From assembly GCF_002150035.1 (NCBI RefSeq), contig NZ_NETS01000008.1, forward strand, positions 1 through 64,000: a stretch of 64,000 nucleotides of DNA. The letters are read 5' to 3'. Under the pieces are notes generated by a model. The model ran no database searches, had not been told where the DNA came from, and saw nothing but the letters and a program-made list of their open reading frames with translations. How positions within the stretch are numbered: the stretch's first letter is position 1; each line of letters opens with the position of its first letter. The position numbers and the translations under genes are program-made. Below are positions 1 to 8,514 of this stretch, piece after piece. Source of the stretch: Leptospira venezuelensis. GTDB lineage: Bacteria > Spirochaetota > Leptospiria > Leptospirales > Leptospiraceae.

Positions 1-13
1 GATCACCTCCTTT
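1..13 (+). rRNA. rrs: 3' end of 16S rRNA gene (partial)
   Basis: The window opens with GATCACCTCCTTT, the universal 3' terminus of bacterial 16S rRNA that carries the anti-Shine-Dalgarno core CCTCC. Only the last ~13 nt are inside the window and the gene extends leftward. No tRNA, 23S or 5S gene follows; the next gene is a protein gene at 527. This fits the unlinked rRNA genes known in Leptospira. The mature 3' end is placed by analogy with other 16S genes. Confidence 0.9.
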
Positions 14-21
14 TTAAGGAG
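7..21 (+). promoter_or_regulatory. Hairpin that pairs the anti-Shine-Dalgarno with the 16S trailer
   Basis: CTCCTT (7-12) and AAGGAG (16-21) form a perfect 6-bp stem with a TTT loop. GAT (1-3) and ATC (22-24) could extend it across a bulge. In the precursor transcript the anti-SD bases would be paired with the trailer until the 3' end is trimmed. The complementarity is seen directly; any role in maturation is inference. Confidence 0.5.
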
Positions 22-54
22 ATCAAAATCTAAGCTTGCTTAGAACGACGAAAA

Positions 55-80
55 CCCAGTCCTTGCTTGCAAGGGCTGGG
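55..80 (+). terminator. Inverted repeat downstream of 16S, possible terminator or processing stem
   Basis: CCCAGTCCTT (55-64) pairs with AAGGGCTGGG (71-80), with one G-U pair, around the loop GCTTGC. A smaller CTAAG/CTTAG hairpin lies just before it (30-43). There is no strong T-run after the stem, so it could be an rRNA processing stem rather than an intrinsic terminator. It is the first strong stem after rrs. Confidence 0.45.
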
Positions 81-207
81 GGTGTAACAATTCGGTGAGT
101 CACGCTACTCTATATGTTTTCGAAGAGCCTTTCCTCTTCTTCTTAATAATTCAAACAAACGAAAGAATCAAACTGAGCAAAGATCGATCTTTGTCTTGAG
201 ATTTTTC

Positions 208-357
208 TGTAGGAACTCCTACATAAAAAGGAGACTGCCCCCACCCAAGTTCGGGTGGAGGAGGTGGGCCCGTGGGAGAAGCCTTTACCCCATATACTAA
301 AATTCCCTAAACTTCAACTCCAATTTTGTGCTCAAATACATGTTGGAATTCCTACAA
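208..357 (+). repeat. 150-bp dispersed element, copy 1
   Basis: The element begins with the near-palindrome TGTAGGAACTCCTACA (208-223) and ends with TGTTGGAATTCCTACA (342-357). A GC-rich core (232-277) contains CTGCCCCCACCC, which can pair with GGGTGGAGG, followed by CGTGGGAG. The reverse complement of 14852-15001 matches it over its whole length with the same order of blocks and exactly the same total length. No ORF of note lies inside. It could be a MITE-like element, a small RNA gene or a paired-operator cassette. It fills most of the ~510-bp gene-free stretch between rrs and 527; the rest is AT-rich with no other structure I can name. Confidence 0.7.
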
Positions 358-526
358 AATATTCAGAAGTCTAAAGATTTTTTTCCAAAAAATAACTTAA
401 ACTTAACATATTTATAAATAAATTTCCTTTAATTCACCAGGCTTTCTTTTAGGAAAATTTTTGAATAAAAAGTAAGTTATTCGTCTTTGGTAATATTAGA
501 GGTTTTTTAAATACCTCTTAAACAGA

Positions 527-1114
527 ATGCAAACTGATATTTGGAAACTTGTAATAGGTGGATTAATGGTGATATTTCCGTTATTCTATTTTTTACCAAG
601 TTCTTCTTCAGGAATGATGGAAGCAGACAGAAATCTACCTGAATTTCAAATTAGTGAAGAATACGGTGTACCTACAGATATACGAGAGGCTCTAATCGGT
701 AAAGAGAATCTGGTCTATTTTGGATATCTCAACTGCAAGACAGTATGTCATGGTAGTTTGCAAAAATTGAAAAATCTAATTTCGAAACAAAAAGATCTAA
801 GACTCGTATTCGTAAGTTTAGATCCTGAATCGGATACAGAAGAACGTTTTGAAAAATATTTTTCCGATCTAAAAACGGAAACGAAATTTATCCGGTTAGA
901 ATCGCGGGGAAGGGCCTTCGAACTCGCAAGACTTTTCGGAATTATGGCATTTTCTTCTAATAAAAGTGGAGATATAGATCATCCAGATTCTGTTCTTTGG
1001 GTAAATTCTCAGGGAAGGATCAGAGGATTGATTTTCGAATTTGATAAACATTGGGATCAAAACCCACAAGAACTTATCCAATTCATAAGCGATAAAAAAT
1101 ACAAAAGCCTCTAA
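527..1114 (+). CDS. SCO1/SenC family copper-binding thioredoxin-like protein
   Basis: A 195-residue protein with one N-terminal membrane anchor (about residues 8-24) and a periplasmic thioredoxin fold. The SCO signature is complete: CKTVC (Cys70 and Cys74, a CXXXC copper site) and a distal His152 in DIDHPD. SCO proteins deliver copper to the CuA site of cytochrome c oxidase or act in periplasmic redox and copper homeostasis. No oxidase subunit gene lies nearby, so the client is unknown. The ATG start has only a weak ribosome binding site. The gene stands alone downstream of the 16S region. Confidence 0.85.
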   Translation: MQTDIWKLVIGGLMVIFPLFYFLPSSSSGMMEADRNLPEFQISEEYGVPTDIREALIGKENLVYFGYLNCKTVCHGSLQKLKNLISKQKDLRLVFVSLDPESDTEERFEKYFSDLKTETKFIRLESRGRAFELARLFGIMAFSSNKSGDIDHPDSVLWVNSQGRIRGLIFEFDKHWDQNPQELIQFISDKKYKSL

Positions 1115-1231
1115 ACATTTAAGCGATTTATAACTAAGCAAAAAATAGACCGGGATCCTTTCTAAGGCAGCCCCGAAACAAATAAAGTCCGAAATCGGAC
1201 CTAAAAATAAAAACCCTTCCAGGGGAAATAT

Positions 1232-2779
1232 ATGAATCCGCCTCAGCCTAAACAAAGTATCCAAGATACTGCAAAACTAAAATTTAAAGAAGAAACTAAG
1301 AGAGTAGATCGCTTTTTCTATCTCCTTCTTTTGGCACATATTCCTTTTGCATTGTTATTATCTTTAGAATATGGAACCTGGAAATTCGTTTTAAATTCTT
1401 CGATAATCATTACGATACTTTCAAGTATTGGCTTTCTGTTCTTACGAGGACAATATATTCTCAGAATTTTAAATGCTATCCTTATCATGGCATGGTCTGG
1501 GATTTTGATCCAGTCTCAGTTTGGAAGAATAGAGATGCATTTCCACGTGTTTGTTGCATTGGCATTTCTTCTCTATTATAGAGATTGGAAAACACTTCTC
1601 CCCGGGGCATTGTATATCGCAGTTCATCACGGATTATTATCTTTTTGCCAAAGTATAGGATACAAGATTTCGGAAACTCCAATAATTATATTCAATTACG
1701 GAAACGGTTGGGACATTGTTCTTCTGCATGCAATTTTTGTAATTTTCGAGACTGGAATATTGATCTACTTCTCCGCTACTTTCAAAAAAGAATTTTTGAA
1801 TCAAGCAATTAATCTGGCAGAATTGGAAGAAGTCCGAAAATACAATGTTTCCATACAGGGAGAAGTTCGAGGAAAATCAGAATCCGTAAACGGAATTTTA
1901 GAAGGTTTAGTTCGGAGTTCAGCTACGGTAGCAGATAGAACGACCGACCAAGCAAATAGTTTAGAAGAAATTAATGCAAGTATGAACCAAATTTCAGAGG
2001 CGATCTCTGATGTATCTGATTCTGCAAAAAAACAGTTGGAAGCGACTGGAACCTTGGAGAATTCTTTTCAAAATTTAGAGATAAGTTTCCAGGATATGGA
2101 AGCCGGACTTGTTTCCACCAAATCATTATTCGAAACAGCATGGAAACATGCGAGAGAATCTGAAGAAAGCCTTATGGCGATCGAAAGATCCATCAAAAGA
2201 ATTGAATCCAGCTCTTCCAGCACTAGTGCTAAACTTGGAACGATTACAGATATTGCAGATAAAGTCAATCTTCTCGCATTAAATGCATCTATAGAAGCAG
2301 CAAGAGCTGGGGAACATGGAAGGGGATTCGCAGTGGTCGCGGACGAAATCTCAAAATTGGCAGACCAAACTGCGAGCACCATCAAAGAAATTTCCAAATT
2401 GATCCGAGATGGCAAAGAGGAAATGACAAAGAATACGGATATAGTTCAATCCGGCACAAAAACAATTTCATTAATCTTGGGAGATGTAGATTCCATTAAA
2501 GAAAGTTTAGATTCTTTCTTTTCTCTTTTAGCAAAACAAACAGATATTCGGGTTACTGTGGCTGGCGCTCTATTTAATGCCGGAGAAATTTCTCAAAACG
2601 TTCACAAAGCGACGGAGGCGGAGAAGAAAAGTTTAGAAGAGATCCGAAACTTTTTAGACCGGATCCAAAATTCAAATGCAATCATCGCAACCCATGCACT
2701 TGAAGCGGCAGATCAGGCCAGAAAATGTGAAGAATTAAGCGATTCCTTGCAAAAGCAGGTCCAAGAATTCAAAGCTTAA
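1232..2779 (+). CDS. Methyl-accepting chemotaxis protein with six-helix membrane sensor
   Basis: A 515-residue chemoreceptor. Residues ~27-185 hold about six membrane helices with little periplasmic loop, so the stimulus is probably sensed in or at the membrane. This region carries a His cluster (His103, His105, His132, His133, His166) of the HFHVF...YYRDW...HH type seen in other bacterial membrane sensors. There is no obvious HAMP domain. Residues ~215-515 are the MCP signalling coiled coil, with the hairpin tip around 343-379 ([20 protein letters not shown]) that contacts CheA and CheW. An AGGGGA ribosome binding site precedes the ATG. The ligand is unknown; metal, heme or oxygen sensing is speculative. 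Confidence 0.9.
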   Translation: MNPPQPKQSIQDTAKLKFKEETKRVDRFFYLLLLAHIPFALLLSLEYGTWKFVLNSSIIITILSSIGFLFLRGQYILRILNAILIMAWSGILIQSQFGRIEMHFHVFVALAFLLYYRDWKTLLPGALYIAVHHGLLSFCQSIGYKISETPIIIFNYGNGWDIVLLHAIFVIFETGILIYFSATFKKEFLNQAINLAELEEVRKYNVSIQGEVRGKSESVNGILEGLVRSSATVADRTTDQANSLEEINASMNQISEAISDVSDSAKKQLEATGTLENSFQNLEISFQDMEAGLVSTKSLFETAWKHARESEESLMAIERSIKRIESSSSSTSAKLGTITDIADKVNLLALNASIEAARAGEHGRGFAVVADEISKLADQTASTIKEISKLIRDGKEEMTKNTDIVQSGTKTISLILGDVDSIKESLDSFFSLLAKQTDIRVTVAGALFNAGEISQNVHKATEAEKKSLEEIRNFLDRIQNSNAIIATHALEAADQARKCEELSDSLQKQVQEFKA

Positions 2780-2902
2780 ACGCAGAAATGGAAGCCAGAA
2801 ATTTCTTTCCAAACTAAGATAGAATTTTCCAATCTGTAAAATTTTTCGTTTGAAATATTTTCTTTCCAAATAGAAAGTTCCTATTTGTTTCCGACCCTTA
2901 CT

Positions 2903-3184
2903 ATGAAAAAATTTCTATTTATCTCTGTTTCCGCATTAGCCGTTGCAGTCTTTTTAGCAATACCAGGCACTATTAGCTCACAAAGTGGCGATATCGAAGC
3001 TGCTATCCAAGCCGCTTGCAACCGTTTGGTAGAAGGCGGACTCTATAAAAGTTGCAAACCAGCCCCAGGATTCTCGCTCGGACAAGGTTATTACAGCCAA
3101 TCCGCGCAAATTAAATGCCAATGCGAGAACAAATCCGATAACGGAAAAACAATCGTTACTATTTCTCTCTGGCAAGGATATTGA
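2903..3184 (+). CDS. Small exported cysteine-containing protein
   Basis: A protein of about 93 residues with a clear signal peptide (MKKFLFISVSALAVAVFLA, cleavage probably near SSQ-SG). The mature part is short and has four cysteines (AC, SC, KCQC), enough for two disulfides in the periplasm or outside the cell. I chose the ATG at 2903 over the upstream in-frame TTG at 2885 because the signal peptide starts there. I recognise no family. An inverted repeat lies shortly downstream, before the convergent gene. Confidence 0.6.
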   Translation: MKKFLFISVSALAVAVFLAIPGTISSQSGDIEAAIQAACNRLVEGGLYKSCKPAPGFSLGQGYYSQSAQIKCQCENKSDNGKTIVTISLWQGY

Positions 3185-3200
3185 TCCTTATCTAAAATCT

Positions 3201-3239
3201 CGACTTTCCGGGTTTAATATCTTTCCTGGAAAAGTCGGG
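3201..3239. terminator. Possible bidirectional terminator hairpin
   Basis: CGACTTTCCGGG and CCTGGAAAAGTCGGG form an imperfect stem between two convergent genes. No long T-tract flanks it, so the call rests on position and complementarity only. Confidence 0.4.
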
Positions 3240-3274
3240 ATTATGTCTAATTAGACCTTCGCAAAAAAGGAAAT

Positions 3275-3937
3275 CTATTTTGGACATTTTTTCAGTTCTT
3301 TTCTTTTTGCGATTATATTCAAAATCACATCTTTGATCACATCTTTATAGTATAATTGTCCTTCTTTTTGATCTTCTCCGGCCCAAAAGAAGAAAATCAA
3401 CGGCAACCAAAGCCAAGACTTGGCCTCATGCAGATAGGTTTTCTTAAATAATAATTTTTGATCTTCAAAAGCAGAAATATCGAAATTCTCGAAAGCAGTT
3501 AATCTACTAGGAAAGATCGTCAGAGTCATTCCGGACAGAAGTCTTCCCGCATATCCAAGTGACGAATAAGTGATTCTATTGTTGATTTGGATAAAAACAC
3601 CTTTTTGAATATCGGTTCCTTGCTTATCATTTGAGGAAAGAATGCCAGACTCGTTAAAGACTTCTTTTGCCATCACATCCAAGACTGGATGAGACTGGCC
3701 ATTGTATTTATCTTCTGTAACCTTTATATTTGTTCTTTTACCATCGGCAGATTGTTCCGTACTGATATCCGGAGGAAGTCCATTAATCAAAGTTTTAAAC
3801 GCAACAACGCTCAAACAGGAAGAAGGTTCCAGATGATTTTTGGAAAGAACCGGGTCAACTGTATGATAGTACAAACAATTGAAACTTATACTTGCGAATA
3901 AACCAAGGATGAAAATAGAAATGATAGAAGCTTTCAT
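3275..3937 (-). CDS. Putative lipoprotein of unknown function
   Basis: A 220-residue protein with an N-terminal hydrophobic segment ending in SISFNC (Cys at about 21), which could serve as a loose spirochaetal lipobox. Near the C-terminus a short hydrophobic stretch (WLWLPLIFFFWAG) precedes a charged, helical tail. I recognise no domain. It is transcribed convergently to the small exported protein at 2903. Lipidation is inferred from the N-terminus only. Confidence 0.6.
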   Translation of the reverse strand: MKASIISIFILGLFASISFNCLYYHTVDPVLSKNHLEPSSCLSVVAFKTLINGLPPDISTEQSADGKRTNIKVTEDKYNGQSHPVLDVMAKEVFNESGILSSNDKQGTDIQKGVFIQINNRITYSSLGYAGRLLSGMTLTIFPSRLTAFENFDISAFEDQKLLFKKTYLHEAKSWLWLPLIFFFWAGEDQKEGQLYYKDVIKDVILNIIAKRKELKKCPK

Positions 3938-4196
3938 AACAAGCCATTATAGATAGCTCCAAATCGATGGAGTCAAGAATAGTAAATAAATTATCTTCTA
4001 ATTTGCTTATAGAAAAGAACAGGGAGCATCTAAACTTCTTTTATTTCTACAACCAGCCACTATTCCTAATGCGACATAATACCTATTATCGGAAGTTGGG
4101 AATATGTCTGCAAAAGGCGAATTCTATCAAAAATAACCCATTGTCGAAGTGCCTACAAATACAAATCCCAGGACCTCGAAACCTTCTTCTTATCCT

Positions 4197-5057
4197 TTAA
4201 AAATCGCTCAGATCATCATGTAGGATCAAATCGTCCAGATATACGTTTGCATAATCAGTCCGGATCCCGGAAGTTCCCCAGCTAAAAGTTCCATCGGTAA
4301 TAGATAACTGCAGAACATTATCTACATAAAAATCGAGATGATTTCCAATCGCTACCAAGGTCAGCTTGTACCATTGTTTGGTATTGAAAGACTTTCGATT
4401 TCCAGACTGATCCTTAAGAATTCCATTCGCTAAATGAGTATAAACTCCACAAAGTTTTTTCTTAAAGTAAACAGATCCATCACTTCTAAGCGATGCCACA
4501 TATAAATCGTTTTCGGTCCTATATCTTGTAAATAGATGAATTCCCTGCCAACTATCTGAAGAAGCTTGCCAAGAATCGATATAGAATCGAGCCTCCAACG
4601 CTTGGTCCGTCCACTTTACGCGGGAACCATTATATACACCTTGGACAAGCATTCTGAAATTGTAATCTTCCGTTTTTGCTCTTTTATAAACTCCATTGGA
4701 AAGATGTTTAGATACCAAACTCCCGGAAGTTACTTCTAAATGAGATTGTAAAGACTTATTAGAACTATTTTCTATCAAGTCTCCATCGGTGTATGTTTCA
4801 AAACCTTCAAAAGAAATTCCTGCAGGCGTTTGCCATATGTAGATTTCACTGGATCCACTCGGATAATAACCTGTTCCAGGAAAAAATTCATAGATTCCAG
4901 GTGGATTACAAGAGCTCGCTTGCAATTGGTTTACAGTTTTGGCAGAAGGATCTAAAACCTGTTCCAAAATAATATTTGTCCCAAAATCAAAAACGCCCAA
5001 ATACAGAAAACTAGCAAAAACTAACATTCTAAAGGTGGAAGTCATCTTGTAACCCAT
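4197..5057 (-). CDS. Exported protein with a concanavalin-A/LamG-like beta-sandwich domain
   Basis: A protein of about 286 residues with an N-terminal signal sequence, then a region typical of ConA-like lectin/glucanase folds: alternating beta-strand pattern with WYKLTLVAIGNHLDFYVDN and a terminal VYLDDLILHDD strand. Such domains bind carbohydrate or act as adhesive or glycosidase-associated modules. I see no catalytic motif. The start may instead be the internal ATG at 5045. The gene-free stretch of ~260 bp downstream (3938-4196) shows no structure apart from a doubtful 77-codon ORF on the other strand. Confidence 0.6.
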   Translation of the reverse strand: MGYKMTSTFRMLVFASFLYLGVFDFGTNIILEQVLDPSAKTVNQLQASSCNPPGIYEFFPGTGYYPSGSSEIYIWQTPAGISFEGFETYTDGDLIENSSNKSLQSHLEVTSGSLVSKHLSNGVYKRAKTEDYNFRMLVQGVYNGSRVKWTDQALEARFYIDSWQASSDSWQGIHLFTRYRTENDLYVASLRSDGSVYFKKKLCGVYTHLANGILKDQSGNRKSFNTKQWYKLTLVAIGNHLDFYVDNVLQLSITDGTFSWGTSGIRTDYANVYLDDLILHDDLSDF

Positions 5058-5102
5058 CCAATTATTTTCGACCCGAGATCAGATACCTTCAGCCTTTGAA
5101 AG

Positions 5103-5591
5103 TCAAGCTGTTAACCTTCTCTTCATTAAAATTGAATCCAAAGAAAAGCGACCAGGTCCAGATAAATATAGAAATAAACAACCAAGGGCTTGTGAATACT
5201 CGGATCGAATCTCATGTAGTACCGCCCAAAATCCAAAAATCGGCGGAGCTTGAGGCGGTAATAATGGAGAAGTTTCAAATAATAGAGGCAATTTTGTTAG
5301 ATACATTGCCACGAGCATTTGAATAATAAATACGAAACTTAATGGTTTTGTTAGAATTCCGAGTATCAGCATGGCTCCTCCCAGAATTTCCAATCCGCCG
5401 ATAAAGGACGCAGTCATTTCAGGATGCGAAAATCCTAATTTTGTAAATCTTCCGATACCTTGATTTACAAAGAGGAATTTAATGATTCCTTCCCAGATAA
5501 AAACTCCGCCAACAAGGATCCGGATGATAAGATTAGATCTATCACCCTCCTCGACACGAAAGAAATGATTAATAAAATTACTTAAATACAT
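5103..5591 (-). CDS. DoxX family membrane protein
   Basis: A 162-residue protein with four predicted membrane helices. RILVGGVFIWEGIIKF, GGLEILGGAMLILG and the downstream helix pairs match the DoxX/terminal-oxidase-subunit-like superfamily. These proteins occur in redox and stress settings, but few have defined reactions. AAAGGA lies 7 bp before the ATG. The gene stands alone and divergent from the glycosyltransferase at 5949. Confidence 0.75.
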   Translation of the reverse strand: MYLSNFINHFFRVEEGDRSNLIIRILVGGVFIWEGIIKFLFVNQGIGRFTKLGFSHPEMTASFIGGLEILGGAMLILGILTKPLSFVFIIQMLVAMYLTKLPLLFETSPLLPPQAPPIFGFWAVLHEIRSEYSQALGCLFLYLSGPGRFSLDSILMKRRLTA

Positions 5592-5948
5592 AGTTTTTCC
5601 TTTGGTATAAGCAATGGCCTAAGTCTAAATACCATCGCTTTATAAATTGTTTTATAGTTAGAATATGAAATGATTCAAAAGGTAGAAAGAATACGATGGC
5701 GAGTGAACGAACGATAAAATTAGGAGTTTAAACTCCTCTACAAGGATTAGCGAAACCTACTAGGACTCCCATTCACAAAGACTACGAACCGTAGTATATT
5801 TTAGACCGTATTACAAATTTCGAATAGACCGCTTTCTACTTCCAGGATACCGACAATACTTCGGTCTGGAAAATTATTTTCACTAGTATGTAATCAATTA
5901 ATTACTTATAATCTTGAATTCAAATCTTCTAAATAGGAATTTGGTCCT
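5592..5948. other. Gene-free intergenic stretch with two small palindromes
   Basis: This 357-bp stretch separates two divergent genes, so it should hold both promoters, but I see no convincing -35/-10 pair. It holds a perfect 16-bp palindrome AGGAGTTTAAACTCCT (5722-5737), related to the ends of the 150-bp repeat, and a small hairpin ACTACG/CGTAGT (5781-5795). No coding potential is evident. Confidence 0.5.
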
Positions 5949-7109
5949 ATGCGACCATCCGTTTCAGTTATACTTCCTACATACAACGAAAGTAAAAATC
6001 TGCCCATTGCAGCCGATAGGATAACCAGATCTTTGTCTGATTACCGTCATGAGATTATCGTGGTGGATGATGATAGTCCAGATCATACTTGGGAGGTTGC
6101 AGAACACCTTCAGGAAAAAATCCCACAACTTAAAGTGATTCGTAGATTAAGCGGTAAAGGTTTATCTTCTGCAGTATTAACTGGTATGGGCGCTGCAGAA
6201 GGAGAAGTTTTCGTGGTGATGGATTCCGATCTGCAACATGACGAAAAAATCCTTCCGGAGATGATCCGTTCCTTTTACGAGCGTGATGTGGATCTATGCT
6301 TAGGTACCAGATACGCTAAAGGTGGATCTACTGGTAAATGGTCTTTGGCTAGGATCGGCATCAGCAGATTTGCAACTTTCTTAGCAAAAGGACTTTTAGG
6401 TCTTCCAGTTTCAGATCCTATGAGCGGTTATTTCGGCATTAAACGTTCCGTTTATTCGGAAACTAAAAACTCAATCAACCCTAGAGGTTTTAAGATACTT
6501 CTAGAATTTTTAGGGAGAAGTAAAGAGAACCTTAAAATAGAGGAAATCCCTTATACCTTCCAAACCAGAATGTACGGAGAAACAAAACTGAATAATTCAG
6601 TGATCAAAAATTTCTTTTTGGCAATTTTAGATATTCGTTTTGGAAAATGGATTTCACCGACATTTCTACTTTATTCACTCGTTGGCGCAAGTGGAGTACT
6701 TGTAAATTTAGTCGGATTTTTGATAGCTGAATTATGTAAATTTCCGGAAGTCCAAACAGGGATATCTTTCTTGGATCCCTTTTCACTTTCTGTATTTTTT
6801 GGGATAGAACTTTCGATCCTGTCCAACTTCTTCTTAAATAACTATTTTACATTTTATGAAAGAAGATACTCCGGAAAAAATTTGAGCTTCGGATTTCTAT
6901 TATTCCATTTAGTGAGTATGGTAGGGATTTTAGTGCAGATGTCTGCATTTCATTTTATCTACTATTCCATCTTTAAACAATGGAATGGAGCATCTGAACT
7001 TACTTTGAAATTCAGTGCAGATATTCTTTCCATTCTGACGGCGATGGTATCAAATTATTTCCTAAATTCCAATCTAACCTGGTCCAAAAAGCCTGAACTG
7101 AAGAGTTAA
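5949..7109 (+). CDS. Family 2 glycosyltransferase fused to a GtrA-like membrane domain
   Basis: A 386-residue protein in two parts. Residues ~5-230 are a GT-A glycosyltransferase of the polyprenyl/dolichyl-phosphate sugar synthase type, with VVDDDS (39-43) and the metal-binding DSD at 92-94. Residues ~237-380 hold four membrane helices of the GtrA type. Such enzymes load a sugar onto undecaprenyl phosphate, and the GtrA part is thought to help flip or position the lipid-linked sugar. The likely role is supply of a sugar donor for periplasmic glycosylation of LPS or protein. The sugar cannot be read from the sequence. Confidence 0.85.
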   Translation: MRPSVSVILPTYNESKNLPIAADRITRSLSDYRHEIIVVDDDSPDHTWEVAEHLQEKIPQLKVIRRLSGKGLSSAVLTGMGAAEGEVFVVMDSDLQHDEKILPEMIRSFYERDVDLCLGTRYAKGGSTGKWSLARIGISRFATFLAKGLLGLPVSDPMSGYFGIKRSVYSETKNSINPRGFKILLEFLGRSKENLKIEEIPYTFQTRMYGETKLNNSVIKNFFLAILDIRFGKWISPTFLLYSLVGASGVLVNLVGFLIAELCKFPEVQTGISFLDPFSLSVFFGIELSILSNFFLNNYFTFYERRYSGKNLSFGFLLFHLVSMVGILVQMSAFHFIYYSIFKQWNGASELTLKFSADILSILTAMVSNYFLNSNLTWSKKPELKS

Positions 7110-7241
7110 AACTTAGGCGAGAACATCTTTCCGTCTAAGTTTTAATTGATTTCTTCTACCTTCTTTTTACATTATAAAAGCCTGTCTTTCGGGTTATGAG
7201 AAGAAGATCAACATCCTTCTCAATCATTATTGGAGAAGAAT

Positions 7242-7784
7242 ATGGCCAAGGTACTGGTTCCTTTTGCTGATGGAATGGAGGAAATGGAAGCAGTTATAAT
7301 TATAGACGTGCTTCGCAGAGCCGGGATAGAAGTAGTCTCTGCTGGGATTTCCACAAATACGGTTACTGCATCCAGAGGAGTTAAATTAGTCTCCGATTCT
7401 CTTTTATCGGAAATATCCCCTTCTTCCTTCGATATGATTGTTTTGCCAGGAGGAAATCAAGGCACCAAAAACCTGAATGCAAGCGCACTGCTTTCGGAAA
7501 TATTAATAAACTTTAAAAAAGAAAACAAATGGATCGGCGCAATCTGTGCGGCACCAAATGTTCTGCTAACTCATAGTATTCTTCAAAACCAAAGATTCAC
7601 AGCATTTCCAGGAAGTGTTCCGTCTAACGAAGAATACACTGGGAATAGATTAGAACTTTCTGATAAAATTTTAACGAGTATAGGCCCAGGTTCGGCATTT
7701 GAATTCTCCTTAAAAATTGTGGAACTTCTCTCCGGAATGGAAAAAAGAAAAGAAGTAGAAAAGAATTTATACTTACCTTTCTAA
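7242..7784 (+). CDS. DJ-1/PfpI family protein
   Basis: A 180-residue protein of the DJ-1/ThiJ/PfpI superfamily. Glu16 in MEEMEA and the nucleophile-elbow Cys102 in GAICAAP match the conserved Glu-Cys pair of the DJ-1 branch. Family members act as glyoxalase or deglycase-like enzymes or oxidative-stress proteins. GGAGAAG lies just before the ATG at 7242, so this start is preferred over the in-frame TTG at 7230. The sirtuin gene begins one base after the stop, so the two are probably co-transcribed. Confidence 0.85.
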   Translation: MAKVLVPFADGMEEMEAVIIIDVLRRAGIEVVSAGISTNTVTASRGVKLVSDSLLSEISPSSFDMIVLPGGNQGTKNLNASALLSEILINFKKENKWIGAICAAPNVLLTHSILQNQRFTAFPGSVPSNEEYTGNRLELSDKILTSIGPGSAFEFSLKIVELLSGMEKRKEVEKNLYLPF

Positions 7785-7785
7785 A

Positions 7786-8514
7786 ATGCAGTTCTCTCAT
7801 TCATTAATAGATAAATTCAAAAATTCTAAAAATATCCTGGCACTTACCGGTGCTGGAATTTCCGCAGAAAGTGGAGTTCCAACTTTCAGAGGAAAAGAAG
7901 GACTTTGGAAAAAGTATCGTGCGGAAGAACTTGCAACTCCTCAAGCGTTTGAAAGAGATCCAAAACTAGTTTGGGAATGGTATCTTTGGAGAATGGAATT
8001 GATCTCTACTAAGTCTCCTAATCCTGCTCATTTTGCATTGGCAGAATTAGAAAGAAAAAGATCGAATTTTAATCTAATCACTCAAAATGTAGATGGACTT
8101 CATAAAAAATCAGGTTCCGAAAAGATCATAGAGATCCACGGAAGTATTTTTAGGAACAGATGTATTCGCTGCAATAGAACTTACGATTCGGATATTTCTA
8201 AACTTAAAAATTCAACTGACTGCCCGAACTGTAAAAGTTTAGTCCGACCAGATGTTCTATGGTTCGGAGAATCATATGATTCTGATCTTCTAAATCGTTC
8301 GATATCACTTGCAGAAAGTTCTGAAATTGTTTTTGTGATCGGTTCTTCCGGAGCTGTAGGAATTCCGGTAGAACTAGCTCGGATCGCAAAAGAAAATGGA
8401 GGGTTCGTAATCGAAATCAATATAGATCCTAGCGGATATAGCAGATACGCAGATCTATTTTTGCAAGGAAAAGCAGGAGAAATCCTACCAGAACTTATTA
8501 CCTATTTTGTTTGA
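7786..8514 (+). CDS. cobB: NAD-dependent protein deacylase, Sir2/CobB type
   Basis: A 242-residue class III sirtuin. It shows the NAD-binding GAGISAESGVPTFRG (22-36), QNVDGLH (100-106), catalytic His118 in EIHGS, and a zinc ribbon with Cys126, Cys129, Cys146 and Cys149. Tyr66 and Arg69 in WYLWR form the YXXR motif that sets acidic acyl specificity in SIRT5 and E. coli CobB, so desuccinylase or demalonylase activity is likely besides deacetylation. The gene follows the DJ-1 gene by one base, and its 3' end overlaps the convergent gene by 13 bp. Confidence 0.92.
   Translation: MQFSHSLIDKFKNSKNILALTGAGISAESGVPTFRGKEGLWKKYRAEELATPQAFERDPKLVWEWYLWRMELISTKSPNPAHFALAELERKRSNFNLITQNVDGLHKKSGSEKIIEIHGSIFRNRCIRCNRTYDSDISKLKNSTDCPNCKSLVRPDVLWFGESYDSDLLNRSISLAESSEIVFVIGSSGAVGIPVELARIAKENGGFVIEINIDPSGYSRYADLFLQGKAGEILPELITYFV

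Noticed and set aside
3967..4200. 77-codon ORF in the gap between 3938 and 4196
   Set aside because: No ribosome binding site, no recognisable motif and an unlikely composition. The gap is better read as non-coding.
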